Positions 49,662-62,681 of a stretch of DNA of 64,000 nt are shown here, piece after piece. Every line of letters starts with the position of its first letter. The stretch's first letter is position 1. This stretch comes from Syncephalis fuscata (taxonomy: Eukaryota; Zoopagomycota; Zoopagomycetes; Zoopagales; Piptocephalidaceae). A model generated the notes under the pieces. That model had not been told where the DNA came from and made no database searches. It saw only the letters and a list, made by a program, of their open reading frames with translations. The position numbers and the translations under genes are program-made. The stretch is from assembly GCA_025786725.1 (NCBI GenBank), contig JAHLTZ010000031.1:62001-126000 (forward strand). Direction: 5' to 3'.

Positions 49662-52600
49662 TTACTTAGTACCAACCGAATAAGCAGTTGCGTGCATTTG
49701 TAATCCACTAATATTGGGATTCCAGCGCGTTGGACGACTCTTGCGGCGAAATAGCGTACGCATTGTAGAGTAGAACATGAGGAATACGCCAAACGCAACT
49801 GCGACCAAGTGAATATAAACTGGTGTTTTGTATGAAGTACCAAAAGCAATATTCATGAACGGCACATAGCTGACAAATACGCCAAGTCCAAAGCCGCCCA
49901 ATGCACCATAAAAGTTCATTGGGTTAGAAAACATGTAGCGGCCAAATGGTAATCGGAAACGACATTTGCATGCAAACATGTTAAATATTTGAATTATCAT
50001 TACGCCCATATAATAGGACGTTTGGGCCTGTGCCAATGCTTCCACCTGTTCTTCGGCACTTAAAAAGCGTCCATTACCAATATCCAGCGGTTTGGCGTTT
50101 GGCACATAATATTCGCCAAATATCTTTGCAGAACTTCTGGCAACAGACGGTGTAATGCCGTTCATATAAAGCGCTACAAAGTAAGCGGCAAATGCACCGG
50201 CTGTTTCAATGGTTCCCATTTCCAAGTAAGCCCAGGAAAGTACATTGCTATCAACAAGTACTTCGTCGTCGGTATTTTCAAATGCATCACGCCACCATTC
50301 GCCCGAAAAGAAGTAATTAATGGAATGACGGAACCGTGCACTTCGTGTTGGCGGTATTACTTCACCAGATTCCTCGTCGATTCGACTAGGCAATTGCCGG
50401 GCAAGTTTGCTGCGCAAGCGTATAATGCTTTCTGTCGTGACTGGTTTACGAGGTGGCAGCTTCATCAAACCTTGAGTAGTCTCTGGTTTATCCCAGGCAA
50501 AGCTCAAAGCCATAAAAAGCTCAAAGCCAAGATCAATAACCAAAATAAGAATGGCGGAAAGCGGCAGAGGTACCGGGACGACTATGTACAAGAGGGCAGC
50601 ATATACTTCTGGCATACTGTGCGTGACCGTGTACTGAATCGACTTTTTCAGATTGGTAAAGATGAGACGACCCTCCTCAACACCGCTTACTGTTGAAGCA
50701 AAATTGTCGTCAAGCAAAATCATTGAAGCTGCTTCTTTCGACACGTCAGAGCCAGATATGTTCATAGCAATGCCTAGATCGGCCTTTTTCAACGCTGGTG
50801 AATCGTTCACACCATCACCAGTCACACCGACAATATGACCAAGTGCCTGGGCATGTCGGACAATCTCTAACTTGTGACGTGGAGAAGTGCGTGCAAAGAT
50901 GATTTCACTTTTTGATAAAACACGATCCCAGTCGTCTTCTGTAAACGAATCAATCTGCTCGCCATGAATGACAATTGCTTGATATTCGTGCTCTTCAATC
51001 TCGTCCTCTGGCCGACCAAGACGTTTGGCGACCTGCACCTTCGTTTCAGACAGTATCAAGTTAATCTTGCGACCAATAGCTTCGGCAGTCAATGGATGAT
51101 CACCAGTAACCATCATGACTTGAATACCAGCAGCACGGCAACGGCCAATGGCTTCCCGTACACCATGTTTAGGTGGGTCTTCAAGAGAAACAAGGCCAAC
51201 AAAGCAATAATCACCTGTTGGATAGTTGGTTGGGTCCTTGGTAAACTCGTAATCAGCTGGATATTCACTACTTGGTAATAAAAGCTGAGCAAATGCCAAT
51301 ACACGATGTCCTTTGCTGGCCATGTACTCGTAGATTTCATTGTAGTTCTCCTGATGAGTTGATGTCAATGGCTCTGGTCCATTGTTGGAGAGAATAGATG
51401 AGCAGAGACGTAGAACACGTTCTGGCGCACCTTTAATGTAAAGTGTTAAATCACCATTGGCATGCTTCTTTTGATGGATAGAAAGTGCCCATTTGTTTTC
51501 TGAATTAAATGGAATTTCAAAAACCTTTGGATAGTCATTTTGAGTATTGTCAAAATTATCTAGATGTCTACCAGCAAAGCGAATGAGGCCAGCCTCAGTG
51601 GCGTCAGCTAGAACTTGGCGTTCCTCGACAGGAACATCAGTACGATCAAACTTGGCGCGTGAGCACAGAGTTGAAATGTGTAAAATTTCTGGGATACCAG
51701 GGGCATCGAGTGTTAGCATGTTGGCATCATCTTGGTTGCTGCGTTGAGCTGAATAAAAGTTTTGTGAACTCCAAATGTATGTGACTGTCATTTGGTTACG
51801 AGTAAGTGTACCAGTCTTGTCGGTGGCCAGTAGTGTAATAGCACCCAATGTTTCAACACCTTGCAAATCTTTGACCAACACATTACGATTGGCCATTCGC
51901 TTGGCTGCAAATGTTAAAAGCATTGTCATTGTCGCTGGTAAGCCTTCGGGTACCCAACCAAGAAAGACGCCAATTGCGAAGTTTAAACAGAAACTAACAT
52001 TTCCATTGTAAAGAATTAGACCGGTTATAAAAAATATAACACCAGTAAATGCGGCAATTGAAGCAATAATTTTGACAAATCGGGACACTTCTACGGACAA
52101 TGGACTTTCGGACGACTTTTCGCCAGCCGTCATGCCAGCAATTTGTCCAAGCACGGTATTATCGCCCGTGCGTATAACAATGCCATATCCTTCACCGGCC
52201 ACAGCAAGAGTACCATTAAAGGCAATATTTGTTGCCTCTAGTGGATTTTTGAAATCGTTATTCTTGATACGGGACTGCGGCTCAGATTCGCCGGTTAATG
52301 ATGAATTATCAACCTTAAGATCGGAGGCCGAAAAGATACGTAAATCAGCTGGAACTTTGTCGCCCATACGGACAAAAACAACATCGCCAGGAACAAGTTC
52401 TAACGCTGGTAGCTGATTGAGTTTTGAATCCCGAATGGCGTAACATTTCTGAGGAACCATATTGAGAAAGGATTCTAAAATAGCAGCAGTCTTTTGATGC
52501 TGATAGAACTCGATAAAGGCATTAAGAAATGCAACGCCAAATAGAATAGCACCTAAATAAAGCTAATAATGTTCTAATTAAGTCGCGAGTAATTAAAAAT

Positions 52601-53211
52601 GATACTAATAAACTTACATTGGATTGATTATCAGCTGGATCGATACCGTAAAGAATATACATAAGTACACCGGATATTAATAAAAGCAAGTTAAACAAGG
52701 AGATCAGGTATTTAAAATAGACAACAAGTGGGTGTGTTCGCTTTGGTGGAGTAAGTCGATTGGGACCGTATTCTTCAGTGCGCTTTTGAACAAGCTCCGC
52801 GCTGAGACCTTGACTATTTTCAGGGCGCGATTCGTTGACTAAAACGTCATAATGATTGCTAACTTCATCCAAGGTCATCAAATGTTCATTGATATCGACC
52901 ATCTGCGACTTGCTATTCTTATTTTTACTGGGGGATGATTTAGTTGCATGGTCCTGGGCTTTTGCTGACTTGTTGGATTGCTGAACTAATACGGCGTCTG
53001 AAGATTGTGCCATCCTGGCTGATCGATCTTGCTGAGACGTATTGTTTTCGTAAAAGCTAATATGAGTTCCTTTCTTAATCGTGATTTCGTCGTCTTGTTG
53101 CTCGGTGTGTTGAGCCGGATTCAACGTGTTGTTGTTTTTTTTAAAACTTGTTGACATGTTGCCGGATATATCTGGTTCGATGGTAGTGTCGGCGACGGCC
53201 ACTTGTTTCAT
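49662..53211 (-). CDS. P-type cation ATPase, Na+/K+-ATPase-like (type IIC), 1,164 aa
   Basis: Two exons, 53211-52618 and 52562-49662, joined in phase 0. Residues 1-115 are a polar, Gln/Ser-rich extension. Then come the cation-ATPase N-terminal domain (YGPNRLTPPKRTHPLVVYFK) and the membrane pump: TGES in the actuator domain (SSLTGESEP), VPEGLPATMT in M4, DKTGTLTRNQM (phosphorylated Asp, about residue 447), KGAPERVL (ATP site), MVTGDHPLTA and TGDGVNDSPALKKADLGIAM. The last helices and C-terminus (NISGLQMHA) follow the IIC pattern. It exports Na+, or Na+/H+ in exchange for K+, at the plasma membrane. The family occurs in animals, algae, oomycetes and some zoosporic fungi. It has Pro (PEGLP) where animal Na,K-ATPase has Leu. 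It lies inside the inverted-repeat block and is fully open. Confidence 0.93.
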
Positions 53212-55479
53212 AGCAACCCAAGAGAATGGGTGTTATTATGGGATATTGCGATTTACTTTAGTGCTAATGCAGCAGCACCCACACACAAGATGAGGCCAGC
53301 TAAGTTGAACACTGACTAATGGCGCCAAGCGCACAAATAGAGAAAATTTTGATTGGATAATCAGCTAATAAACCCAAATGTGAAGTGATTGTAACCAACG
53401 AACGAGTACACAGTTTCCTTGCAATTGAATACGCGTTGATAATCAATTTTTGAGGGGAAGAGTTGGATAGAAGCAGATATACGACAAAATAACGTAGAAC
53501 AAAATTCCACTGTGACAACCGACAATGGTTAGTGAGTAAATGAAGCGTAAACGCGACAGATGATAAGAGAATAACAATAATAGAATCCGATAATTACTTT
53601 TGCTGATTGAACGATATGGCTACTCATTTGGTCTTTATTTTACAAGTATTTATATTGGCTTTAAAGTGAGGCAAGCAGCAAGGCAGCTAATGTTATTGAA
53701 ACGGACATTGCCGACAGCCAGAGTGAGAGAATTCGTCATTTGAGTTAAGCAGCTCTGTATCCCTTTGCCCGAAGGCACTCAACCGCCTGTTGATTTGCCC
53801 ATGGTCACGGCCGTTATTATTAACAATCAGCGTATGTGTCGTTACTAAAGGGAACTAAACAAAACTTGCTGAATTCTTGGCCTATTTTTGTGATGTCAGA
53901 GACCGATTTAGACGACTGATAAGACGGTATTTAGCATTAGGCCAATTTTAGGATTGGCCATTACTACACCTATGCTGGGTAACGGTGCGATAATGATGCA
54001 GTGTCTGTCATGCGATCATTTAAGCATGTGCTTACACACCACACACACATATCACCATTGATGCTATTTCGGCATATTAAAATTTACTTATCAGTATCAA
54101 TCAAAACCAGTACAAATGGGAAAATTAACCAAGCATATGGTATTTTTGTTTTTGATGTGCTTGTATTTCAGCCGAGTCATTACCACAAGCAAAATGGGCC
54201 CATTTGCGCTTGAATGCCGAGACAAATTACCACGGAGCTGGCATAAGCCTTTTGTCTCCGACTTTCTCCATGGTGCGCCCCTACTCCATCGACGATTATT
54301 GTCACTGCCACATGAGCCAAGTTTTCTCCGACAGGGTAGCGAATAGCAAGGAAATTGGCAGCAACATGTCGTAACCAAATATGGATGAACTATTCTTGCT
54401 GTCCAAGTTGCTATTTCTAAACATAATAATAGTGTTTTAACGATAAAGTATTCACAAGTGGATAAAACAAGTAATATTTAATGTAAGATATTTTTATTTA
54501 ATTAACAGTTTCATGATTTTATACACTAACTGGCTACTGTGCATTATTATTGCTATTATTTCAATACTTTGGTAAAGATAACAATGGTATTAATAGTTTG
54601 CATTACTATTACAATTACGCCTATTCACACGACTGTTCGTAAGAATAAATGTATGATAGAATGAGTCCAGTCGTCGTGTTGCTGCATTGTCATTGCTGAG
54701 TGATTTACATGATGGTCAATTACCGATTTGGTGGATATGTGATGAGAATATTGATCAAACAAAGATTGAAACTCAGACAAAGTTAGGAAATTATTCAGAA
54801 TGTGCAAATGCACCCATCTGCTGACTTAACCTAAGGCCAAAGCCAAATATTTTTTTTGCCATTGACTCGCCACAAATACAGGTCAAATTGATGATGTTCC
54901 CCAGGAACGCAGTTTACGCCTTCATTTTATTTACACCCACCTATTAGTGTTTAAGCACACTAAGTGTGTAAATAGAATGTCAGAAAACACTCACAACTAG
55001 CTGACTGTTATTTACAGTAATCAATAGTTCTATTTTAACTAAATAAATAAATATCTAGTTGGCATTATTTTATTAATAAAAAATGGCCATTTTATAGAAA
55101 TACATTGATTATTAGTATATAATAATTCTAATAGCCATTTCCAATTATGCATGTTCGTTATCGCAAATGATAGCAACGACAAAAAACATAGCTCTATTAT
55201 TCAAAACTGTATCCTGTAGTGATAAACATGATGTTACCACGTTATCGGCATATCAGTTCCGACTGTCCCCAATGACGGAACAGCTGGCGGCCAGTCACAT
55301 CTCAAACACATGTACAGACTGATGCCAAAACCATCGTACTATACTCATTTTTATTGCCTATCGAAAGTAGGAGAAAACCACACGTCAACCCTTTCGTGCT
55401 TTTCTTTTTTAAAATAGCCAGACTGTTTATCAAATTTATTTATTTTGTAAAGCAGTGGTGTTCTAAATAACCACTAAAC
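53212..55479. other. 2.3 kb intergenic region inside the inverted-repeat block
   Basis: Lies between divergent starts of the ATPase and the TMEM135-like gene. ORFs 54001-54213, 54097-54378 and 54116-54346 overlap on both strands and have no motif support. AT-rich stretches alternate with more balanced ones (53700-54350, 55200-55440). The promoters are not resolved. Confidence 0.4.
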
Positions 55480-57107
55480 ATGGCTGTGCTGTCGAAAGCA
55501 ACTGAGTCGATGGACCGTGTAAGAAAGCGGCTGGCCCCGTTGGACAAGGATAAGCGTTGGCAGTTGCTTCCTCGCTCGCCAGTCGCCATTCTGGCCCACG
55601 CTTTAAGAGGGGCTGTTCGTATGTAGTCAAAGGCAATCGGTAGACAGGTCAGCAAGCAGACTAACACTAGGGTATACTAGGCGCTCTTACGGTGGCTTAT
55701 GGAGCTCGAGCGGTATTTACCTTTCTACTTCGTCTATTGGCCGTATTGCGGGGAAAGTAAGTTGTATATGTTGATAACAATACAGAAAATTAACGCAAAT
55801 GGTTTTTTGCTTAGAGAGTCCTTACAGGAAGCTCTAGTAGTTGCATTGCGTGGCACGAATACACTACGTTTTAGTGCGACATTTGGCATATTCGCGTTTG
55901 TATGGAAATTGTTTAGTCATGGACTACGGGAAATACGTGGCATTGATGACCGATGGAACAGTTTTGTTGGAGGTTAGTGTACATACTAGATATTTTGTTA
56001 TATGTGTCTTATTTTCCTGATAGGATTTCTTGGTGGATTTGCTTTACTCGTGGAATCACCGCAATATCGTGTTACCTATGCTCAACAGTTTTTTGTTCGG
56101 TAAGTATGAACAAATACCAAGTAAATACAATGGTCACTAACCTGCAATCAAATAGTGCGTTACAGGCATCATATGATTCACTGCATGCACGTAATTTAAT
56201 ATCAATTCCTTATGGTGGTGCAATGCTTTTTATGGCTGCTGGATCGCAAGTGATGTATGCTTATTTGATGAAACCAAATACACTGCCGCGGGATTTTTAT
56301 CAATTTATGGTAAAAGCAGCCCGAGTGCCTGATCCTATTCTTCGATATAATGCACAAAACGTTATTACTGGTCATGTTGATCCGGCCAAGGGCCTAGAGC
56401 TTGTTAAGCGCTACAAGGGCACAGCAGGAAATATAGCGCGAATTGCAGCCATGCCATTGGCTCCTGGCGTCGTTTCCTGTGCGCTAATCCATCCTCAACA
56501 CGATAGTTGTGTTGGAGCAACTGCTGAATGGTGGATACGCGTATTCCAAATGATTGCTCCGGTGTATGCATCGCTCAACCTGGCACCTATGGTCACGCTG
56601 CGTTTCTTCAAATTTATAAAGGAGCCGCTACCATTGTTGCGTAAAGCACTGCTTAACACTTTCCGTTCGGGCAGTTTTCTTGCCACATATGTTGTGTCAT
56701 TCTTAACCCTTATCTGCGCTCATCGCAACATACACAGCTGGATATATCATATTACTGGCCGCCGATTTGCTGATTCAAAATTATTAGCTTACCTATTTTG
56801 CTGGCTTAATGGATTGGCTATTTTTATTGAACATCCCACACGACGGGTCGAGCTGGGGCTTTACGTATTACCGAAGGCTGCTGAAAGTTTATTTGCCGTC
56901 ATGGTGCAAAGACGCTTGGCAGTGGTAATTCCACACGCTGAAGTCGGTTTGTTTGCCGTTGGTATGGGCATTATTATGGTAAGTATTCAAGTATACCATT
57001 ACTGCAATACTCTAACTACTTTTTACTAGTCTTTCTATCAAAGCGAGCCCGAATATTTAACTCCAATGATGCGGCGGTTAATGCGACCGTTCTTTGGCCG
57101 TTTCTAA
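55480..57107 (+). CDS. TMEM135/PMP52-like multi-pass membrane protein, 449 aa
   Basis: Exons 55480-55618, 55681-55756, 55815-55972, 56024-56099, 56156-56978 and 57030-57107 total 1,350 nt, all phases matching. The N-terminal part ALRGAVRALTVAYGARAVFT and RGIDDRWNSFVGGFLGGFAL follow the TMEM135 N-terminal pattern. The C-terminal half carries CALIHPQHDSC, ICAHRNIHSW, a hydrophobic pair (LLAYLFCWLNGLAIFIE), RRVELGLYVLPKAAESL and the terminal SFYQSEPEYL. Tim17-like glycine motifs (GGFLGGF) and several TM helices are present. In animals TMEM135 is linked to peroxisomes, lipid and mitochondrial homeostasis; fungal members are uncharacterised. It begins 2.3 kb from the divergent ATPase gene. The right inverted arm starts only about 35 bp past its stop, so the 3' UTR probably runs into the repeat. 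Confidence 0.85.
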
Positions 57108-57142
57108 ACATTTTTAATTTCCATTTTATTGATGTTCCAAAG

Positions 57143-58348
57143 CTATTTTACTCTGCGTCCTCTACTTTTGGAAATAAAAATATGGTAAACAAATAAATCC
57201 GAACAAAATACGAATTGTAGATTGCTAACTAAAACTTAAATAGTATGCGCGTACAATTGTAATAAATTCAGACTTGTTAAAACGGTGTAATTTATTCATA
57301 TAACTAGTAGGACATCACTTTACCTTTCTGGATGTACAGTGGGTCGCATTTTACGTGTGCTGACTTAGGAGCATTATGCAACGGTAATTTTTAAACAGTA
57401 ATCCACTAAGAATACTTTTTTGTTAATGCTGCCATTGCTTTACTGATGGCATTGTTCTATGAATATACTTGATTTTATGCGATTAGTTTTATTATTTGTT
57501 TTGTTCCACCACTTGAGTAACTTTTTCATCGGTACTTCAATTTATGCCTGTATGTATTATCATACCGTATATATCATCTCATTTATTAATTAAATAAAAA
57601 TAACTGTTTTTTGTGCATTAAGTAATTTATTAACCATTTAATGTGATTTAGGGGTCGAATGACTATGTTTAATAGCATTTACGCAGTGAACTAAATATCT
57701 GTTCTAGTGAACATGATGGTGGGTGGTGAATGACATCAAAGTTTAGAATACTTATCATTGTAGATTTATCATCAGTATGCATATATCCAGTACACATATA
57801 TACTCTACTCATTTATATCATTCCCATACTATTATATACCAGTATATATTATTCTGTGACATACTACACACATTCTATTGTTTATATATTTCAACGCACT
57901 TTACTCATTCCACTCATTGCGTTGTATGTACTATAGCTCTAGCATCATTTGTATGCTTTATATCGTACATTTATCATTTTATATATCATTTTATGCTCAC
58001 CTAGCCTTTCTCTGTTCAAAACTGCTTTTATTGTTTGTTCTAGCTTTATTATTAATAAATGTCGACTAATTCCGCTTATTGCTTATGCATATATGCTTAA
58101 TAACCTTAACACAGCCAATTGTCATTCAATATTGTATATTATTCTATCGTCTGATAGCTACGCGTCATCTATTGTAGCTGTTCTTTTGGTTTTAGAGCTT
58201 TTATTAATGAATCTCAGTTCATTCATTTTATTCATTTAGCGAGTTATATGTGATTGAAACCTATAACAATATGGTGTATTCAGTATAGCATAGAATGGTA
58301 TATAATAATATAAAATTTATGCATATATTCAGTATATATATTGGATAA
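57143..58348 (-). repeat. Right arm of 1.2 kb inverted repeat
   Basis: Reverse complement of 46160-47362. The inner edge is AAGCTATTTTACTCTGCGTCC at 57143 and the outer edge is ATATATTGGATAATGA near 58348. Beyond it (58380-58640) lie direct-orientation fragments of the same repeat family, matching parts of 23890-24560. Confidence 0.92.
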
Positions 58349-58887
58349 TGAATCTATAATAATGAATATTTTATAGCTAATGTCACTCACCATCCATCAT
58401 CATGTTCAATAGATTTAATATTATTAAATAAAGTCGTTTTAATCACAAATCATGCTAAATACCTAATAAATTCAATTAGATTGTATAATAATGCAGTTTG
58501 TTTAACTCAATTAACGAGCTTAAAATTAAAAATTAAAATGAAATGGTACATAGCATATGTATATTAGTGCAACAATGATCGACTTCAAATATTTAAAAAA
58601 AATTAAATAGTATGTTACATTCTTTATTTAAATTAATGTACTAACACTATTTTAATAGGAAGCAATATAATTGAACACGAGAATGTTATTGTTAAAAATG
58701 CGGAAAAACAAACTAAACCAAACGAAAAATAAGCAACAACAATTCAAGGCGATGACTTTTGCACGATCACGCGCCACTACTACATAAAACACAACGGCGG
58801 GTAGCAGTCGAATTACAAACGATTAAGTAATCAAGCAAGCAAACAAACAAAAAAACACACAGAAACATAAACATCGTTCTGTCGCAA
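58349..58887. other. AT-rich spacer with repeat fragments, 3' of the AIP-like gene
   Basis: 58380-58640 resembles the dispersed repeat (ATGTCACTCACCATCCAT; AATAGTATGTTACATTCTTT). No gene was seen. Confidence 0.45.
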
Positions 58888-60858
58888 TTATGATACATTA
58901 TCCGGGCTGAAGAAAGAGCGTATTCGATCCTCTTCTGCCTGCTCTGCACGTCTTAATTCTTGGAATGCGCGTTGTAGCTCGATACTTTTGCTATGATGCG
59001 GATCAGCCTTGTCGGGCATGGCCACTGCGTCATGACCACCCTGCTCGAGTTGCTGTACCGCTATCGGACTAGTCTCCACAAGTACATCCGGTCGTGGTAG
59101 AATGCTAATTGTCGATATGGGCGACAATGGACTAGGAAATGCTAATAAATTAGTATCATCTTCATCGCCAACCACATCCGTATCATAAATATTAGACATG
59201 TCGCCGTCTCCATTCTCCGTATACGCATCGGGTGCACCAAGACAACTGAAACCTGAATCAGTACGGCCAGTTGAACCGAAAGGAATACCCAGTAGACCGG
59301 TGCTATTCATCGATGCTGGCAGACTATTTGCCTCACCGGTAGGAGCAGATGAAGGTAATGAAGAAGGTGCAGGGAATCCGGGAGTAATACCAGGTACGCC
59401 GCTCATTCGACGGCCACGACGACGCAACTCTGATAACATAAGCGATCGGGCAGCCTCCAAATCCTCTCGGGCGCGTGACAGATCCTCGCCAAGAGCAATA
59501 CGCGCTGTTGCCCGACGATAATGAGCCTTGGCATCTCCAGGACGGCGTGTAAGTGCTGTATCACAATACTGAATGCACAGTGCATATCTTCGCAGTTTTA
59601 ACGCACAAGCAGCCAAGTTCAGTAAACATACATGGAGTAATTCCTTTGTATCTACACTGACTTCATCGCTTAACTCGTCTACAAATGGCTGATCGTCCGG
59701 CATAGGCTCCAATAGTGTTAAACACATCTCGTAGCGAGCTGTAGCACCTAACCAGTCACCTTCAGAATAAAGACGATTACCCAGTTGGCGTAGTGTCATT
59801 GCTTCTTGTTGTCTTCTGGCAATCGACCACTGCCACCATTGCTCGCCTGTACTTGTAGGTGCACGCTTTTCCAATAGGTGGATATGCAACTCTAGCGGTA
59901 ATGTTTCCAAATCGTTCATAACAGCTGCATCAGCTGGATCAACTGATCGTTGACGTAAATGGTGTTGATGTAATTGATGCAAGCATGAAGATGCACCATT
60001 ACTTGTTGGTAGAGCTGAATTTGGCAGGATAGGCGAGTTTTGAGACGATGACGATGCACCATGATGATGAAATGCATTGGACAAACTTCCTCGTCGACTT
60101 GTACTATGCGAATCTTGTAATCGAAGTGCACGTTCTAATTGTGCAAATCCCTATATTATCATTAATATTGTTATTATTAATAAAATAATTTAATATTAAT
60201 TAATTATATAACTAATCAACTACATAACTAATTAACCGACTTACCTCTGTACATTCTCGTCGAAGTAAAAAACGAGACTGTTCTCCAACACGCATTGATT
60301 TAACAGCCATTTCTAACGCAGCTGCTGTAAATCCACGACCAACTCGTAGTTCAAATGGTCGTCCATGCGGAGTGACATGAGTATCACGTACTAATTCACG
60401 AATAACTACGCGTCGATTGGGTACAGATGCTGTTGCACCATTTTCATGGTCATTGTCTGTATGTGTACCCGATATACCACTATCCATTGATCCACGAGCC
60501 ATAGATTCATTGTTATCATGCTGGTAATGATGCTGAGTATTATTGGTAACGCCATTACTGAGTATAGACATGTCAGGTTGTGTTGCTATGGCTAAGGGCG
60601 GTTCCAAGGCAAATGCACTCATACGTCGTTGTAGAGCGGCCATTGCATAAGCAGGAAATTGATCGACTGCCTCTTCTTCTTCATCTTCTTCATCTTCTCA
60701 TCTCTTCTTCATAATGACCTTCATCCTCTTCTTCATAATGACCTTCATCTTCTTCATATTCATCTTCTTTATCATTTTTTATGATACCTGTACCATTTAC
60801 ATGGTCAATATTATTCATTAACTCGTCTCTTTCTTCTTCTCCTTCCTCTTTCTCCTCC

Positions 60859-60893
<35 letters not shown>

Positions 60894-61289
60894 TTCGATA
60901 GTATTTTCAATATTGTCAGACATCAACGCCATAATCGGTGATTCGGTAACTTCTTTATTGCCTGGTCGAAGCGTATAAAGAGAGAAATGAAATATGGCCA
61001 ATGTATCATCACACCAAGATACAGGTGGTGTTGGCTCACCGTCTTGGGATTGGCTAATTGATATTGATCCATGAATGTTACTACCATCATTGTCATTATC
61101 GCCGACATCATAGCCTGGTACATCGACCGTTTTTAATAGGCCCTCTTCTAGTAAAGAGGATGCCATAGTTGGAGTAGGAGAAATGGAACGACGGCGAGTT
61201 TCAAGTGGTACTGTCAAGCCTCCCGTCATTATATGGCTGGAATCGCTACTGTCGTGGCTATGGCAATCGGTTTTACTAAAACTTGGCAT
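58888..61289 (-). CDS. AIP/XAP2-like FKBP-TPR co-chaperone with acidic insert, about 769 aa
   Basis: Exons 61289-60245 and 60149-58888. The FKBP-like half matches AIP in two pieces: DDTLAIFHFSLYTLRPGNKEV, and after a long insert GRPFELRVGRGFTAAALEMA then KSMRVGEQSRFLL and GFAQLERALR. The insert of about 190 residues contains a Glu run (60840-60895) and Glu/Asp repeats, placed in the loop AIP uses for only a few residues. A TPR domain follows (LHIHLLEKRAP, LRQLGNRLYSEGDW, LLNLAACALKLRRY, GDAKAHYRRATARI), then a disordered tail. AIP-type proteins bind Hsp90 through the TPR and stabilise client receptors; isomerase activity is doubtful. Frame slips lie in the GAA/GAT repeat (60695-60705) and near 60120 (CTTCG|TTACAAG); short indels restore one chain. 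Confidence 0.78.
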
Positions 61290-62681
61290 TGAGTAGTACG
61301 TATGCTAGATACCGTGGAATCCCCCACAGTAATAACTTTGAGCGTAGTTTAAATGCACTAAGGACTTGCACTACTTGGTCAAGAGCGGAAACAAGTATAG
61401 GATTACAAAAAGAAAATGCAATTGCAGTTTGAGACTCCGGTTGTACAACCAAGTTTTGAGGCAAACAATAAGAGTGTGGCTATTTGTACAATAGTTGATG
61501 CAAGTCGATATTTCACGTCAAAGCAACGCTATCGTATAGAATAGTTTCCAGTATCGTTTTATGCAATAAAACGACAGTTGTGCTTGATTTAATGCTTAAA
61601 CTAGCAGAAAAACAACACTGGTGCTAATTACTAGATACAAAAGATTAACGATAAGCCTAAACAATAAAGAAGATACTAGTAAGATAAAGCGCTAAAAAAT
61701 AAATGATATTAATAAACTAAGAGCATGTGAACTACACAGCAAGAATAAACGACAGTGACAAAACAAGAGCAAACTAAATAGAATGAAGCGGAGTAAAATG
61801 AACCTTCACACGACCAGGTGTGTGTGTGTGTGTGTGTTTGTGTTTGTGGACGCTTAGATATACAAATGGCAATTGCACTGACAGTGCTTAAATGAAATGG
61901 CAATCTGCAAGTAAACGCGTGCAACCAACCAGAACAGGTCGTTTAAAGGAAGAAAACGACTGGTAATGGTAGTCAGTTGGATGGCAACAAACGTAGCGCT
62001 TCAAAAAGAACAATACAGATAAATGAACGCAAATACAATGAGGCAAGCAGAGCAGGCGTCCAGCTGCAAGTCAAACAAAAGAACAATGGCAATGAAATAG
62101 ACGAGAAAGAGAAGAAGTAGTAGAAGTTTAGTAACAAGCACCTGACTCGCTATGTAGGTGAGCGTGTGGACGGACAAGCATGCTTGTGTTTCGACTATCT
62201 ACAGTGGCAAGGCCTGCCTGTCCATGTTGGTTCCACACTTTGGCCATTCTGCAGAGAAAAAAAGGCGCAACCTGTTCTATTTCGATAGAAATAGCGATAA
62301 CTAACCTGTCATACAGCAATAATAGCCATAAGGCAAATAGAACACTGCAGTAATAGTACAGCGAAATGATAATGGTAATAATCACAATTATTATAGTTAT
62401 TTGTTTACACTGTTTGTGGTCAATGGTGGTACCATAAAACAAGATGATTTTGACATTTCTTAATTAGTAACATAATAGTTTATTGATCTAGTAAATCAAT
62501 AGACAATCCAGGTGATGTCAAAAATACATCTAAACATAAAATGAATGTTTTAGTATTTTGCAGCCAAAAGCTGCTACGTAACTTTGTCCATCTCACTGTC
62601 GATCTATTCGCGCCTATTTGTTTATCCTTATTACTATACGACAACGACAGTATCTGTCTGTGCCAATAACTCTGATCAACA
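61290..62681. promoter_or_regulatory. Divergent intergenic region, AIP-like / CCT8
   Basis: 1.4 kb between divergent chaperone-related starts. It contains a (TG)n run at 61817-61850. ORFs 61709-61924 and 62128-62442 lack support. A pyrimidine-poor, AT-balanced stretch at 61930-62130 shows nothing recognisable. No heat-shock element array was identified by eye. Confidence 0.4.
61817..61850. repeat. (TG)n microsatellite
   Basis: GTGTGTGTGTGTGTGTG followed by TTTGTGTTTGTG, intergenic. Confidence 0.9.

Noticed and set aside
59916-60131. 71-aa ORF at the start of AIP-like exon 2
   Set aside because: It is the out-of-frame continuation after the slip near 60120; the TPR-coding frame continues for about 400 codons.
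60781-60978. Ser-rich 65-aa ORF opposite the AIP-like acidic insert
   Set aside because: It is the antisense of the GAA/GAG repeat encoding the Glu run.
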